DNA of 64,000 nucleotides from positions 14,398,501-14,462,500 of the forward strand of contig CM050449.1 in the NCBI GenBank assembly GCA_027563935.2, in the 5' to 3' direction. The notes under the pieces were generated by a model. It was not told the DNA's origin. It saw only the letters and a program-made list of their open reading frames with translations, and did no database searches. A program made the translations under genes and the position numbers. Source of the stretch: Costus lasius (lineage: Eukaryota; Streptophyta; Magnoliopsida; Zingiberales; Costaceae). Within the stretch, counting starts at the first letter, position 1. Every line of letters begins with the position of its first letter. Below are positions 52,971 to 63,697 of this stretch, piece after piece.

Positions 52971-53912
52971 TCAACGATAGTTCCCACGATAATCTTCGTA
53001 GAAAAAGTTCCCAGTCCAATTTCTTCCTCTTCCTCCTCTGCAGTCTCTCAAGTAGTAATCGTTTGATTGGTAAGCACCCCTTTGACACTTAGGTTTCGTA
53101 TATCTTGGCTCCCAGCGAGTTCCTCCAGCATCCCGTTTCATCCCATTTTTTCTATTATGTTGAAAGTTCCTGTCCTCCCAGCATCCCCATTGAACATTTA
53201 CATTACTTCCGCCACGTTCAAAATTCCTGTCATTTCCTCCCCAGGTAACACATTGAACACTTCTCCCACGATCCCAAGAAGTATCCAATTCACCACTCCC
53301 CCATGGCTCATCCCGAGCAGCTCCCAAACCACTACAATTCCAAGCATCTTCACCTCCAACTTTCCCCTGCTGATTCGAGGGCAAAGGTTCCTCCGCATCC
53401 TCCCATCCGGTGGGCTTGATTTCTTGCAAGAGATGATCGTTCCAGTTCGGATGAAGCATCTCGAGACCACTCAGCGTCTTATCCCCCCTTGTCCCACTGT
53501 CATCCACATCGCTGATGTAATCTGGCGGCGGTCTTTCCAAGTCAGCTACCAGCTCCGGATCGATCACAGCATCATAGTCGACCTCGTCGATGAACATGTC
53601 GGGGTCCGGCAAGGGAATACAGCAACGGCGGCCATGGTACTCAGCGCAAAACCTCGCCTTTGCGTTCCGGAGCGCCTCCGCCGCGGCCGAATCGTCCCAC
53701 CGGTAAATGCCCTCGTACGTCTGGGAGTCGAGGAACCGCTGCAGCGCGCACAACCTCTTCCACGGGAAGCCGCACGCCTGGCTGAAGAACTGCTTCTCCC
53801 ACAGAGGGACCGGGGCGGGGCGAGCGTCCCAACCCCGCCCGAAAGTGCGCAGCGGCTCCCAAGGATCGACGGCGACCCACCGAGCATATCCTTCTCCGAT
53901 CGATTCGCCCAT
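52971..53912 (-). CDS. Conserved plant protein of unknown function
   Basis: A single frame of 313 aa from MGESIGEGYARWVAVDPWEP. Residues 1-110 look like a folded, conserved domain rich in Trp and aromatic residues, including PLWEKQFFSQACGFPWKRLC and GIYRWDDSAAAEALRNAKARF, followed by RRCCIPLPDPDMFIDEVDYD. The middle is acidic and disordered. The last third is Gly/Arg/Asn/Trp-rich (WGGNDRNFERGGSN, RGGRGRNWTGNFF), like an RG-rich tail that often binds RNA. I believe similar single-copy proteins exist across land plants, but recall no function. Codon use and the GC-rich first half support a real gene. The ATG at 53912 is the first in frame after upstream stops. Confidence 0.8.
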   Translation of the reverse strand: MGESIGEGYARWVAVDPWEPLRTFGRGWDARPAPVPLWEKQFFSQACGFPWKRLCALQRFLDSQTYEGIYRWDDSAAAEALRNAKARFCAEYHGRRCCIPLPDPDMFIDEVDYDAVIDPELVADLERPPPDYISDVDDSGTRGDKTLSGLEMLHPNWNDHLLQEIKPTGWEDAEEPLPSNQQGKVGGEDAWNCSGLGAARDEPWGSGELDTSWDRGRSVQCVTWGGNDRNFERGGSNVNVQWGCWEDRNFQHNRKNGMKRDAGGTRWEPRYTKPKCQRGAYQSNDYYLRDCRGGRGRNWTGNFFYEDYRGNYR

Positions 53913-54647
53913 GGCTTCGCGCCTTGGATGGAAATCGTAAACCCTAAGCAGCGGATCAAATTCGTCGCGAAAAAAGTTGTTCCCGTCGAATCGATAATAT
54001 CGAGGGCAAGAACCGCAATCGATTAGCAGAGTGAGGAAGGGTTGAAAACTTACAAGGTTTTCTATTCCGCCTCGGTTTCAAGAATTAGAAAGATTTAACG
54101 CTTGAATTCCGGACGGGGTTTGGTCGGAATCTAGAAGAACAAATTTCCTGATGAAAACCTTCTTCTGGGTTGGATTTGATTGGATCCGGACCATCCGGTA
54201 CTTGGGAGGGCAGGACGAAAATGTCGCCAATCGACCATCTTAACCGTCAAATGGCGCAAGCCGCAGGCGCGACTTTGAACGGTTCTTGACGATTGGACAA
54301 GGCACCGAGCGAAAATTTGGCGCAGGCCCGAGGAGTTGAATGTTTTTAGGAGACCCACTCTTAAACTAATCTATACCGTTGGATCGCTAGGATATTCTTT
54401 GGATCAAAGCAAAATCAACGATTAGATTTGAAGGATCGTGTAAATGAACCTCTATTGTTAATATAATTCCACCTTTTCATAAAAAAAAACTTATTGAAAG
54501 TTAATGTGTAATATTGAACTTGATAACAAGATCTTGAATTTTGACTTCATCAATTACTTAAAAAAAATTATGTATTGTTCCGATCCATTGAGAAAGAAAA
54601 ATTGCAAAATTTCAGATTAATTATATATTATATAATGGTCAACTCAA

Positions 54648-55652
54648 TCAAACAATCGGCGCAGTCTCTGTTGCATCACTTGGTCTACCATCTCTTCCAG
54701 CGAAGCACTGCACTGTTCGCCTTGCGATCGGCCACCAAATCCTCGTCAACTTCTCATCACTCTCTAATTGCTTCCTCGATCTCGACACATTCGTAATCTC
54801 CGACATGGATCGATACATCCCTGAGCAGTTCGAACCTCTGGAGCCAGCCAAATCGATCCCGTTCACTTCGATTTCAACCCGTCTCTTCCCCTCCGATCCT
54901 TTCCGCTCCGGCCCCGATTCCAAATCCAGCGAGAGCAAATCCGACGAGTTCAGCGCGCTCCACCGGCCTTTAAACACAGCGTCCGACACAATTATATTGT
55001 GCGTAAACCTGTCGAGGAATTGATCCCCGGCGGCCGGCTCGCGCTCCACGAACAGCTCGAGTTCGCGCTCGCCGCTGGCCTCGTGGCGGCGGGAGGCGAA
55101 GAGGAAGCGCGAGCTGGCCGAGTAGGCGATTCCGGAGGCGGCGCCGGCCCCCGCGTCGCCCGCGCTGACCCTGCACCGGCACAGCGGGCAGCTGGCGCTG
55201 GACTCCAGCCAGATGTCGACGCACCCGACGTGGAATGCGTGCTTGCACTTGGGCAGCAGGCGGAGGACCTCCTCGCCGGCGAATCGCGAGAGGCAGACGG
55301 CGCACTCGAGCCCGTCGCGGGCCCCGCGCAGGGAAGAGAAGCGGAAGCAGGGGAGCGACTCGACGACGGCCCGATCGACCCCGCCGCCGCCGCCGCCGCC
55401 GCCGGCGGGTGTAAGGCCCGGAAGGGATTGGGAGCGGATGCGGCGGCGCTTGAGGTAGACGAGAAGGAGAACAACAAGGCAGAGTATGGAGGCGAAAACC
55501 GCAATGACGATGGCCACACTGGGGCCGAAGGAGACCTTGGCGGACTCCGGCGGTTGGTACTCTGGGTCGGCGGGCTGAGCGCCGGCGCCCGCCGCGGCGG
55601 CGGCGGCCAAGAGGAGGAGGAGGAGGTCGAGGGTGGAGGGAGTGGCTCGCAT
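54648..55652 (-). CDS. ATL-type RING-H2 E3 ubiquitin ligase
   Basis: Intronless, 334 aa from the ATG at 55652. An in-frame ATG 36 bp upstream exists, but the chosen start opens a clean signal peptide (MRATPSTLDLLLLLLAAAAA). A membrane segment follows at about residues 45-66 (VAIVIAVFASILCLVVLLLV) with a basic stop-transfer KRRR. Next is the ATL GLD-region equivalent (GVDRAVVESLPCF), then the RING-H2 domain CAVCLSRFAGEEVLRLLPK, with HAFH and CPLCRCRV providing the remaining zinc ligands. The pre-RING spacer contains a poly-Gly run. These proteins ubiquitinate membrane-proximal targets, often in defence or carbon/nitrogen responses. The signal peptide plus length resembles the ATL42-like subgroup, but the paralogue is not certain. 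The C-terminal 140 residues are poorly conserved. Confidence 0.93.
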   Translation of the reverse strand: MRATPSTLDLLLLLLAAAAAAGAGAQPADPEYQPPESAKVSFGPSVAIVIAVFASILCLVVLLLVYLKRRRIRSQSLPGLTPAGGGGGGGGVDRAVVESLPCFRFSSLRGARDGLECAVCLSRFAGEEVLRLLPKCKHAFHVGCVDIWLESSASCPLCRCRVSAGDAGAGAASGIAYSASSRFLFASRRHEASGERELELFVEREPAAGDQFLDRFTHNIIVSDAVFKGRWSALNSSDLLSLDLESGPERKGSEGKRRVEIEVNGIDLAGSRGSNCSGMYRSMSEITNVSRSRKQLESDEKLTRIWWPIARRTVQCFAGRDGRPSDATETAPIV

Positions 55653-55689
55653 GGCGATCGGATCATTGACTTCGTAATTAGGACGCAAT

Positions 55690-56876
55690 GACGGATGACA
55701 TTAGAGAGCAGAGCCTCCAGCGCAGCTGCGCCGGCGGTGTTGGATATTGTGTTTGTTTTGCGTGGTTAGTTGGGGGGGAAAGTTGCGTTGTCTCGCTGAA
55801 TTTATATGCAATGTGGAGTTGGTGCATGTGCTGGGCGTGAGATCGACATTTCATGGGCTTTAAGAAATTAATAAGTCTAACTCATCACTACTTGATTGTT
55901 TATTAATGGAGTCAAATTTTTAGTTTATTTTGTGGATGCTGTCAGCCATTTTTGCTGAACTAAGATGCTAACTGCACTTAATTAAAAGCCAAACTGAAAT
56001 TATTATACTTGGGGCAATGGAAACGTCATTGCTGACAAAACATGAGCGAGAAGAGTGCGGACTTGATAGTTAGGACTTGATAGTTAGCTCAGGATAGATT
56101 TTTATTGTTGATAATAAGATCTTAGACGTTTATTGCGTCTTTATCGACGTCTTATGTACGTAAAGGAATCATATTTTGTAAGTAATTAAAGAACAGATAG
56201 GTACTGAAACCCTTGTCTTAAATTAATTGTTGTTAGTTAACTAATTAGGAACAGCTTCAAAGAATGCATGAAACAATACTTCGACTCCTTTCATTGAATC
56301 CTATATGAGATTTGTGTTAGGTCACAACCCGTAACAAGTTAGGCAGGCCCAGAGGATTTGTAAACTTTGGGTTAAGCTCTAAACTTCTGGACCTAGATTG
56401 TTACGGGTTATGATCAAACAATTTAACTATTAAAGGTGTTTAATCAAGTGGCATAGGAGCTAGCTGGTTACTACTGAACAAATAGTATAGAATATCCAAC
56501 GAGAATCCAGCGTCAAGAACTGGGTGACTCTATCCATTGAACAGCATTTTTTCGGTCAATTAACTGTAAATAATTTTTAGGAAAACAATTATTTAAAGAG
56601 TTAGAATGTAAAATTGCTAGCAGAATTAGTGATCCAGCTTAGTCAATTTTGTCTCGTGTTGAAGTTTAATTTTGTTTTTTGCATTTATTTTATGCAAATA
56701 AAATTAATATATAATGTGAGCTAGGTTTTCACAATTCAAAGAATTATTATATACATCTCAATTTTTTCTCACTCATTATATAAATACTATTAATATCATA
56801 AAATTATTAATTATTAAATATTAAATACAAATATTAGTGGTGAGAATAAATAGTGACAGTGAGCTCAGCAGTGACG
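55690..56876. other. Intergenic region
   Basis: ATL promoter DNA to about 55850, then AT-rich sequence with no gene and no recognisable element up to the hAT insertion. Confidence 0.4.
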
Positions 56877-56884
56877 GTAAGAAC

Positions 56885-59800
56885 TAGAGGTGGCCAACGG
56901 GCCGGGCCGGCCCGCGGCCCGGCACGACACGGCCCATTGACCAAGTCAACGGCCGCGGGCGGCCCGTGGCCCGGCTCGGGTCGTGCTGGGCCGAAGGTTC
57001 GCGGCCCGTGGGCCGGGCCAGGCACGGCCCGTAGGCGTGCCGGGCCAGGCACGGCACGGACCCGTGCTCGGCACGGCCCGCGTGCCGGGCCAGGCACGGC
57101 ACGGACCCGTGCTTGGCACGGCACGCGGGCCGGCACGGGCACGACACGAATCATTTGGGCGGCAACGTTCGAAAATATGAATTTAGCATGCGTTTTTACC
57201 CAAATAGCCCTATAACGGTTTAAAAAAATTTAAAAGTTAGGGATATAATTGTCTTTATGTTATAAAATTACCATTTTAGCCCCTTTTAATAATTAAAAAT
57301 AGGGGATAAATATGTAAATTTATACCCAATTCATCCCTATAAATTGACCCCCCAACCCTCTCATTTCTTCACACAAGTTTCCAATTAACTTTGGATTAAT
57401 TTCTCATTCTCTCTTAATACTCTCTTAATCTCTTTTCTAAGTCTTGAGTTTCAATTAGCCATCAAGATTTCAAAACTCCCTCGGCCTAGTCACGTGGAGA
57501 AGATCAAGTAAGTAGTAAATTAATTTACTTTTAGTCTTTTATAATGTAATTGTACTTAAATTTAAATTATTCTAATATAAATTTTTTTTCATAATTATGT
57601 TTAAGTTAAGGTTGTTGAAGGCTGAAACCTCAACTTCTTAGTTCTTACTAAGCGATCTTCAAACACGTGATAAGGTAATTTTTTAATGTATAATTTATTA
57701 TTAGTAAGTATTTAATCTTATTTTATAAATTTTTTGGCTAACTTTTAATATTATATGTATAATTAATGGCGGGATTTAACAATACATGAGATCTTTTGCC
57801 ATGGGAGCTTGAGGCAATAGAGTAGGAGCTAATGGGGACAACTAACCCCGTTATGCCACCCGATCAAGATCAAGATGCCAACCCTCCGCCTTACGACCCA
57901 AATCAACAACAGCAAGATCATGTTGAATTTGAGCCTACTAACACTACGCAGGGAGAGGAGGGATGCAGTGCAAACCCTCACGAGTCTACTGTGTCGGGCT
58001 CAAGAAAACGCACAAGCGACGTTTGGAAGAGCTTCGATGTGGTGATGATTAACGACGAAGAAAGAGCCAGCTGCAAGAAGTGCAAAAAAGTCATGACTTG
58101 CAAATCATCGGGTGGAACTGGTCATTTGACTCGCCACATCAAAAGCCATCAAACTCAAATCGATCATGCACAGGCTACTCTAAATCTTTCCTCTAGTTCT
58201 TTTGAAGTTTTTAATTATTCTACTGAAGTTCTTAGAAAAGAATTAGCTAAATTTATTGTTTGGGATGAACAACCATTTTCTTTAGCAGAAAATTATAAAT
58301 TTGAAAAATTTATACATAAATCACTACAACCTAAATATAAAAAAGTAAGTAGACAAACCATGCGTAGGGATGCTATAAAATTTTTTTCTAAATATAAAAC
58401 TAATCTTTTACAAGCTTTAATTACATTAACTTCTTGTATTTCTTTAACATCTGATATTTGGACCAGTAATCATTCTGATCAGTCATACATGTGTATTACG
58501 GCACATTGGATAGATAGTGAATTTTTTATACAAAAAAGAATTATTGCATTTAAAATTTTTGAATATCCTCATACTGCAAATGCTATAGTTAGACAATTTC
58601 ATAGCATTTTACATTCATATAATATAATTAATAAAATCTTTTCAATTAGTTTTGATAATGCAAGTAATAATGATAGTGCAATTGATAAATTAAAAAGATT
58701 GTTAAATCCAATATTTAATGGTGTTTTTTTTTCATATACTATGTGCATGCCATATTCTAAACTTATGTGTTCAAGATAGAATAAGAGAAGTAGATGAACA
58801 TGTAACTAAATTAAGAAATGCTGTTAGATTTGTTACTTCTTCTACTTCTAGAAATCAAGATTTTAGACAAACATGTAAATCTTATGGTTTGTCATATAAA
58901 AAATTTAAACTTGATATTAAAACACGATGAAATTCTACTTATGATATGCTAACAACATGTTTTCCATTTAAGGATCCTCTTACATTATTTTATAATGAAA
59001 GAATGCCTGATGGAAATATTGAAGAAAATGATTGGGATAAAGCAAAGTTATTACATAATATTTTAGAAATTTTTTATAATGCTAGCACTCATTTATCTGG
59101 TGTTTATTATCCTACATCATGTTTAATTTTAGAACATTTAGTTTTAATTAGTGAATTTTTTTCTCAATATAGACATGATGAAAATGTTTTTCAAGTAATT
59201 TTTAAAATGGAAACAAAATTTAAAAAATATTGGAAAAATATATCTCCTTTATATTGTTTAGCTTCAATTATGGATCCTAGATTAAAATTAGAGGGTGTTC
59301 ATATTTTATTAGATGAATATTATAAAAATATGGAACTTCAAGGAGTAGATGAAAAAAAAAATGAAGTTTCTACCTTATTAGATGAAATGTATAATGTTTA
59401 TAATTTAAAATTTGGAAATACAATGAATCCAACATCCTCTCAAACTAATGTATCTACTAGTAGTAGAAATATTACAGGAAGAATACGCACAATTTTAAAT
59501 AGAAAAGGAACATCAACAAGTGGATCTAGTAATTTTAATGAATTAACATTTTTTTTAGAAAATAATCATACATCTTTACTCACAGAAGAACAAATAGATA
59601 ATTTTGATATTTTATCATGGTGGAGATCACAAGGAAAATCATATCCTGTGGTTTCTGCCATGGCACGTGATCTACTAACTCCTCCGGTGTCTACTGTAGC
59701 ATCGGAGTCTTGTTTTAGTGCAGGCAACAGGGTGCTGGACGAGAAGCGAAGCCGAATGAACGAAGCAAGCGTGGAAATGTGTATTTGTCTTAAAGATTGG

Positions 59801-60589
59801 CTAGATGCTGAAGATCGTCTTCAAGATAAAGGTGGTCATTCAACTTCATCGGATGATGATGAACAAAGTCTTGGAAGTACAAGTGGAAACAACAATGGAT
59901 AAACATTGTAATAAATAATTATAAAAAAAGTTGTAAAAGAGTTGTAAAAAGAGTTATAAAAAGAGAACTACGTAGACCTGATTCCTCCTTTGAGTGGGGT
60001 ACGTAGGTAGCCTGTAATGGGTCCGGTCTAAAATATATAAAATTTTAATATTTTTTCAAAAATTTATGCAATATACATTCTCAATTTCTCAATTTTTTTT
60101 ATTTTTTCATATTTTATATATTTTAATTAAGTAATAATTTACTTATTCAATTAATTTATTTTTTTTAAATTTGGCACGCGGGCCAAAGTCGGCCCACGGG
60201 CCACAATCGGCCCGTGGGCCAACTTTGGCCCATGGGCCACAATCGGGACGGGCCAAACACGGCCCGCGTTTCTCAATTGGCCCGTTGGGCCGTATTTGGC
60301 CCGAGTGCCTAAGTCAGCCCGCGGGCCGTGCCTGGCCCGCGTGCCAGATCTGGCCCGCATGCCGGATCTGGCCCGCGTGCCGGATCCGTGCTCACTCTCC
60401 GGCGGAACCGTGCCTGTGCCGGCACGCCTAATCGGGCCGCGGGCCGTGCCGGGCCGAAGAAATTTTCCACCGTGCCGTGCCCGACACGGCACGATTTGAA
60501 ACGGGCCGTGCCAGGCACGGCCCGCCACGAACCGGACCGAGGCGGGCCCGAGCCCGGGCCGGCCCGGGCACGGCCCATGGCCACCTCTA
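56885..60589 (+). mobile_element. hAT transposon, near-complete, 3705 bp
   Basis: Ends are TAGAGGTGGCCAACGGGCCG and CGGCCCATGGCCACCTCTA, inverted with one or two mismatches. A perfect 8-bp target duplication GTAAGAAC lies at 56877-56884 and 60590-60597. About 270 bp of the left and 420 bp of the right subterminal DNA consist of dense GGCCCG/CGGGCC-like words, probable transposase-binding sites. An AT-rich interior carries one transposase gene. The element looks structurally intact but its gene is broken. It shares termini with the 517-bp element at 34395-34911. Confidence 0.96.
57832..59902 (+). pseudogene. hAT transposase (BED finger, ricesleeper-like), broken
   Basis: The N-terminal BED zinc finger shows VWKSFDVV, CKKCKKVM and LTRHIKSH (two Cys, two His). 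The central RNase H-like catalytic part follows (SLTSDIWTSN, ITAHWIDSEF, SISFDNASNN), then the C-terminal hAT dimerisation block (DILSWWRSQGKSYPVVSAMA, TVASESCFSAGNRVLDEKRS). Two lesions are seen: a one-base frame change at or near the nine-T run 58724-58732, and a TGA at 58928-58930 where the family has Trp (LDIKTR*NSTYDML). A GTAAGTAG donor upstream near 57508 suggests a 5' UTR intron. The family cuts and pastes DNA with 8-bp duplications. This copy cannot make full-length transposase without recoding. Confidence 0.93.
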
Positions 60590-60597
60590 GTAAGAAC

Positions 60598-62283
60598 AGA
60601 GTTGTTAAGAAAAACTCATAGTGAACGAGGACGAGCAGTAGTGCGTGAAAAGCAATGTGTGAAGTTAGTGAAGTTATAACATAGTTTTAACTTTTCGTCT
60701 GATTCAAACAGAAAACAAATAAAAATTTTAATACCTAATTTTTTCTTCTAAACTATTTGTCTGCTCAAATAAATAAGCATATACGCACGTCTAGATTAGT
60801 ACAATCCAATTGACGTTGATTTCATCAACCTCAGTTATTGGATACTTGACCTAATCTTTGATGACATACTAAAGCTAAACTGTTATTTAGTATACTATAT
60901 TTATTACTTATATTGTGCTCAATATAAAATAGATATTCAACATATTCTATATTAAAATTAAAATAATATAATTCATCAATTCAACTATCTGAATAATAAA
61001 AGTACTCATTCTTATATAATGAAAAATGTATCACTTTCAATCTTAAAATTAAAATATAAATTATTGCAGCTCTTGCTAATACAATGTTTCCAACATAACT
61101 AGTAACATAGAGACATTTTTCTAGATTTATATGACAACTATATCTAAGATTATCCTATAAACTCCAATTGCCTTTATTCGTATTTTATCTTATTTTCTAT
61201 GAATAAATATACTATTTAGTTCTACTTATCTGTTAGATCTAAAAGATTCCCCCTATAATATGAGACACATGAGTAGTTATGGTAAAATCTAAATACCTAG
61301 TATTTTTAGGGACATCTAATGAATTTGATTTACTTTCCTTTTCAACCAAGCCTTTCTTTTCTTAACTCCTTGTTTTCTAGGAGGGAAAATGAGGAGGAAA
61401 CGAGGGAAAGTAAATTTCCTCAAAGGGAAATAAAAGAATAAATAAAAAATAGAAGGGAAAAATTTCTCATTTTCCTTCCGTTTGTAATCGGTCCAAATCG
61501 GACGAAAAACCCACTTTCCCTTCCTATCCTCTACTCTCACTCCCGAAAAGCTACTCGACTTTTTTTCTTTCCTTTCCTCATCGAGTTGCTATCGCTGCTT
61601 GCTGCCGTCGCGACTCGCCGTCACTACTAGTTGCTGCCGTCGAGTAAGCGTCTAATCTCCTCCTGAGTTTTTTCCTCCATCAATTGCTCACTCTCGTCGC
61701 TCGTATCATTCGACTCCTGCTACTGCCTGCAGCAAGCAGGCAACTCGCCGCCACTACCGTAGCTGCTTGCTGCAACTCTCTTAGTCGCCACTACAAAATA
61801 AGGTAAATCAATTGCATTGCTCTCAAACCTATTTTTTTCAAACACTAGCTACAAACATAATCGGTAAAAAGAATAGTGAAATGAGATTTTGCTTTTCAGT
61901 GGCAAAAAAATATTCTGTATGGCATACCGACAAAAAAAAAAATAGTTTATATAAATTTTCATGTTGTTCTATAAAAAAACTTTGTGATAGATCTATATTA
62001 CTATCTCCTTGAGGTTGTCTTCTTTCTGTGGTTAATTGCATGAAGGAAATCCAAGTCCATATTGCATCCGAGATTCTAATGATCGAGGTAATGTAGCCGT
62101 TCATACTAGTAATTATCTGTAGTTGATAAGTAAATCACCAGAAAATTCCATCATAAATAATTTTGGTTGAACTTTTTTTTGCAAGATCTTGACTGACTAT
62201 TAGTATGGATCTGAGCATATTGCTCGTAAGTTGGTGCAGGCTGATCAAAGATATTTGATAGCTAAAGACAATAGTCTAAATGT
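60598..62283. other. AT-rich DNA, possible start of a decayed element
   Basis: No gene is seen to 61360. From 61368 purine-rich GGAGGGAAAATGAGG-like sequence appears, and 61560-61800 has a pyrimidine-rich, GC-richer leader with CTGCTTGCTGCC words, resembling the 5' UTR of a transposon-borne gene. Nothing identifiable is coded. Confidence 0.35.
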
Positions 62284-62529
62284 GTGATACTTCAAAAGGT
62301 TGTTATGAGCAAATTGGATAGCACAAATGAAAGTCTAAAAGCACTAGTAGATTGTATGAAAGAATCAAATACTGTCATTGGAAAAGAACAACTTTATAGG
62401 CATAAAGCACTAGAATATTCCAAAAAGGATATATATGAAGAGTTGAAATGGATTAGAGTGTCACATCAACAAATTGCGCGTGCTTATGTGACTCTTAAGA
62501 GTAGCAAGAAGAAAACTAGAAGTATTTAA
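62284..62529 (+). CDS. Small unrecognised ORF
   Basis: An 81-aa frame (first true ATG at 62305, MSKLDSTNESLKALVDCM) predicted to be largely alpha-helical and highly charged, ending in a basic KSSKKKTRSI. The style resembles the C-terminal tail of transposase-accessory or MYB/trihelix-like proteins of plant PIF/Harbinger elements, but no motif confirms this. It could be a relic exon. Confidence 0.3.
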   Translation: MILQKVVMSKLDSTNESLKALVDCMKESNTVIGKEQLYRHKALEYSKKDIYEELKWIRVSHQQIARAYVTLKSSKKKTRSI

Positions 62530-63697
62530 TGAGTTGAAGAAAACTAGACTTTTCTTTTCGGCTCGAGAGGAAGTACGCTTAGAAGTATTTAATGAGTTGA
62601 TTGGTGATTGCCTTATTTAGGTGCTTTTGAGGAGTTTTTATTTAACTTTTCTGTTTTGCAGGTTGTAGTTAACTTATAACTATGGACTATACTGTGCTTT
62701 GGATCGTGTGATGTTGGATTGTGTTTGAATATTTAACTTAGTATTATAATTGACTATGGAACTGTTTGATTTGTTTGTGAAGCAATGTAGTTGGTATTGA
62801 ACTTTTCTATTAGTTGTTACTTAAATATGGACTATATTGTGTTTGGAGTTTAAGTTGTTGAGCTAATATATCGTTCAACCACGCAGTTGGAGTTTATGAT
62901 GGGACGTCTAATTTGTTCATTAATCTTTTAATTACTCAATCATTGAAGGTATTTTTTTTCATGTTGTCTCACTTTAATCTATTATCCTCTCTACTAACAT
63001 GACCTTTAATTCTTTATATTCTTAAGAGTGTTATAGTTCACTTGAGCCAGCCAAATTTGGAAGGGAGTGAAATTAATAATGAATTGAACAAAAAAAAAAA
63101 AAGGCTTTCATTCACATCCATTCTCGTTACTATAGGTTTTGTGGTGAGATTTGCCTTGTTAGTTACATGGTTGTGGATAGATCTCGACTAGTTAAATTTT
63201 TTTCTAGTTAATTTACTCTGACGTTAGACTTGTCAGCCAAGTCCGATTGTAAATACTCTTTTATCTTATTAAGGGTTTAATGTTTTTACTTTTAATTATG
63301 TTTAATAACTTGTTTCTTTGGAGGGAAATATGAAGGAAAAGAAAAAATTCTTTAGAGGAAAAAGTGAAGGAAAAAAAATTCGGAGGGATCAAAACTTAGA
63401 TTTTCTCTCGTTTTAGGTGAAAAACTCAAAGGAACAAACATTTTATTTTTATTTTTTAATTTGTTTTATTTTTTTAAATAATAATAATTCTTTCGTTTTA
63501 GACGAAAAACTCAAAGGAACAAACATTTTATTTTTATTTTTTAATTTGTTTTATGTTTTTTAAAATAATAATAATTCTTTCAATTTTTTTCTTTTTAAAA
63601 AATAGAAGATCTGAAAAGGAAAATTATTTTATTATTTTATTATTTTTTTCTTATCTTTTAGTTTTCTCTCTTTGAAAAGAAACGAACCATAAATTTA
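62530..63697. other. AT-rich DNA with tandem duplication
   Basis: No gene. Ends in CTCTCTTTGAAAAGAAACGA-like sequence, which is roughly inverted to TTGTTTTCTAGGAGGGAAAA at 61368. These may be the two ends of one about 2.3-kb non-autonomous element (61368-63690), but I could not find a target duplication. Confidence 0.3.
63419..63588. repeat. 85-bp tandem duplication
   Basis: Two units start at 63419 and 63504 with GAAAAACTCAAAGGAACAAA and continue through the same T-rich tail, with few differences (ATTTTTTTAA vs ATGTTTTTTAA). Recent local duplication. Confidence 0.88.

Noticed and set aside
53067..54026. 319-aa plus-strand frame opposite the unknown-function gene
   Set aside because: It is the antisense of a conserved GC-rich coding region; composition (Ser/Pro/Ile) is as expected for a shadow.
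54999..55691. 230-aa plus-strand frame opposite the ATL gene
   Set aside because: Antisense of the RING-H2 exon; Gly/Ala/Glu-rich shadow.
57830..59902. Possibility that the hAT gene is a domesticated transposase
   Set aside because: It has a frameshift and a nonsense codon, and still sits inside intact TIRs and TSD, so it is an ordinary element.
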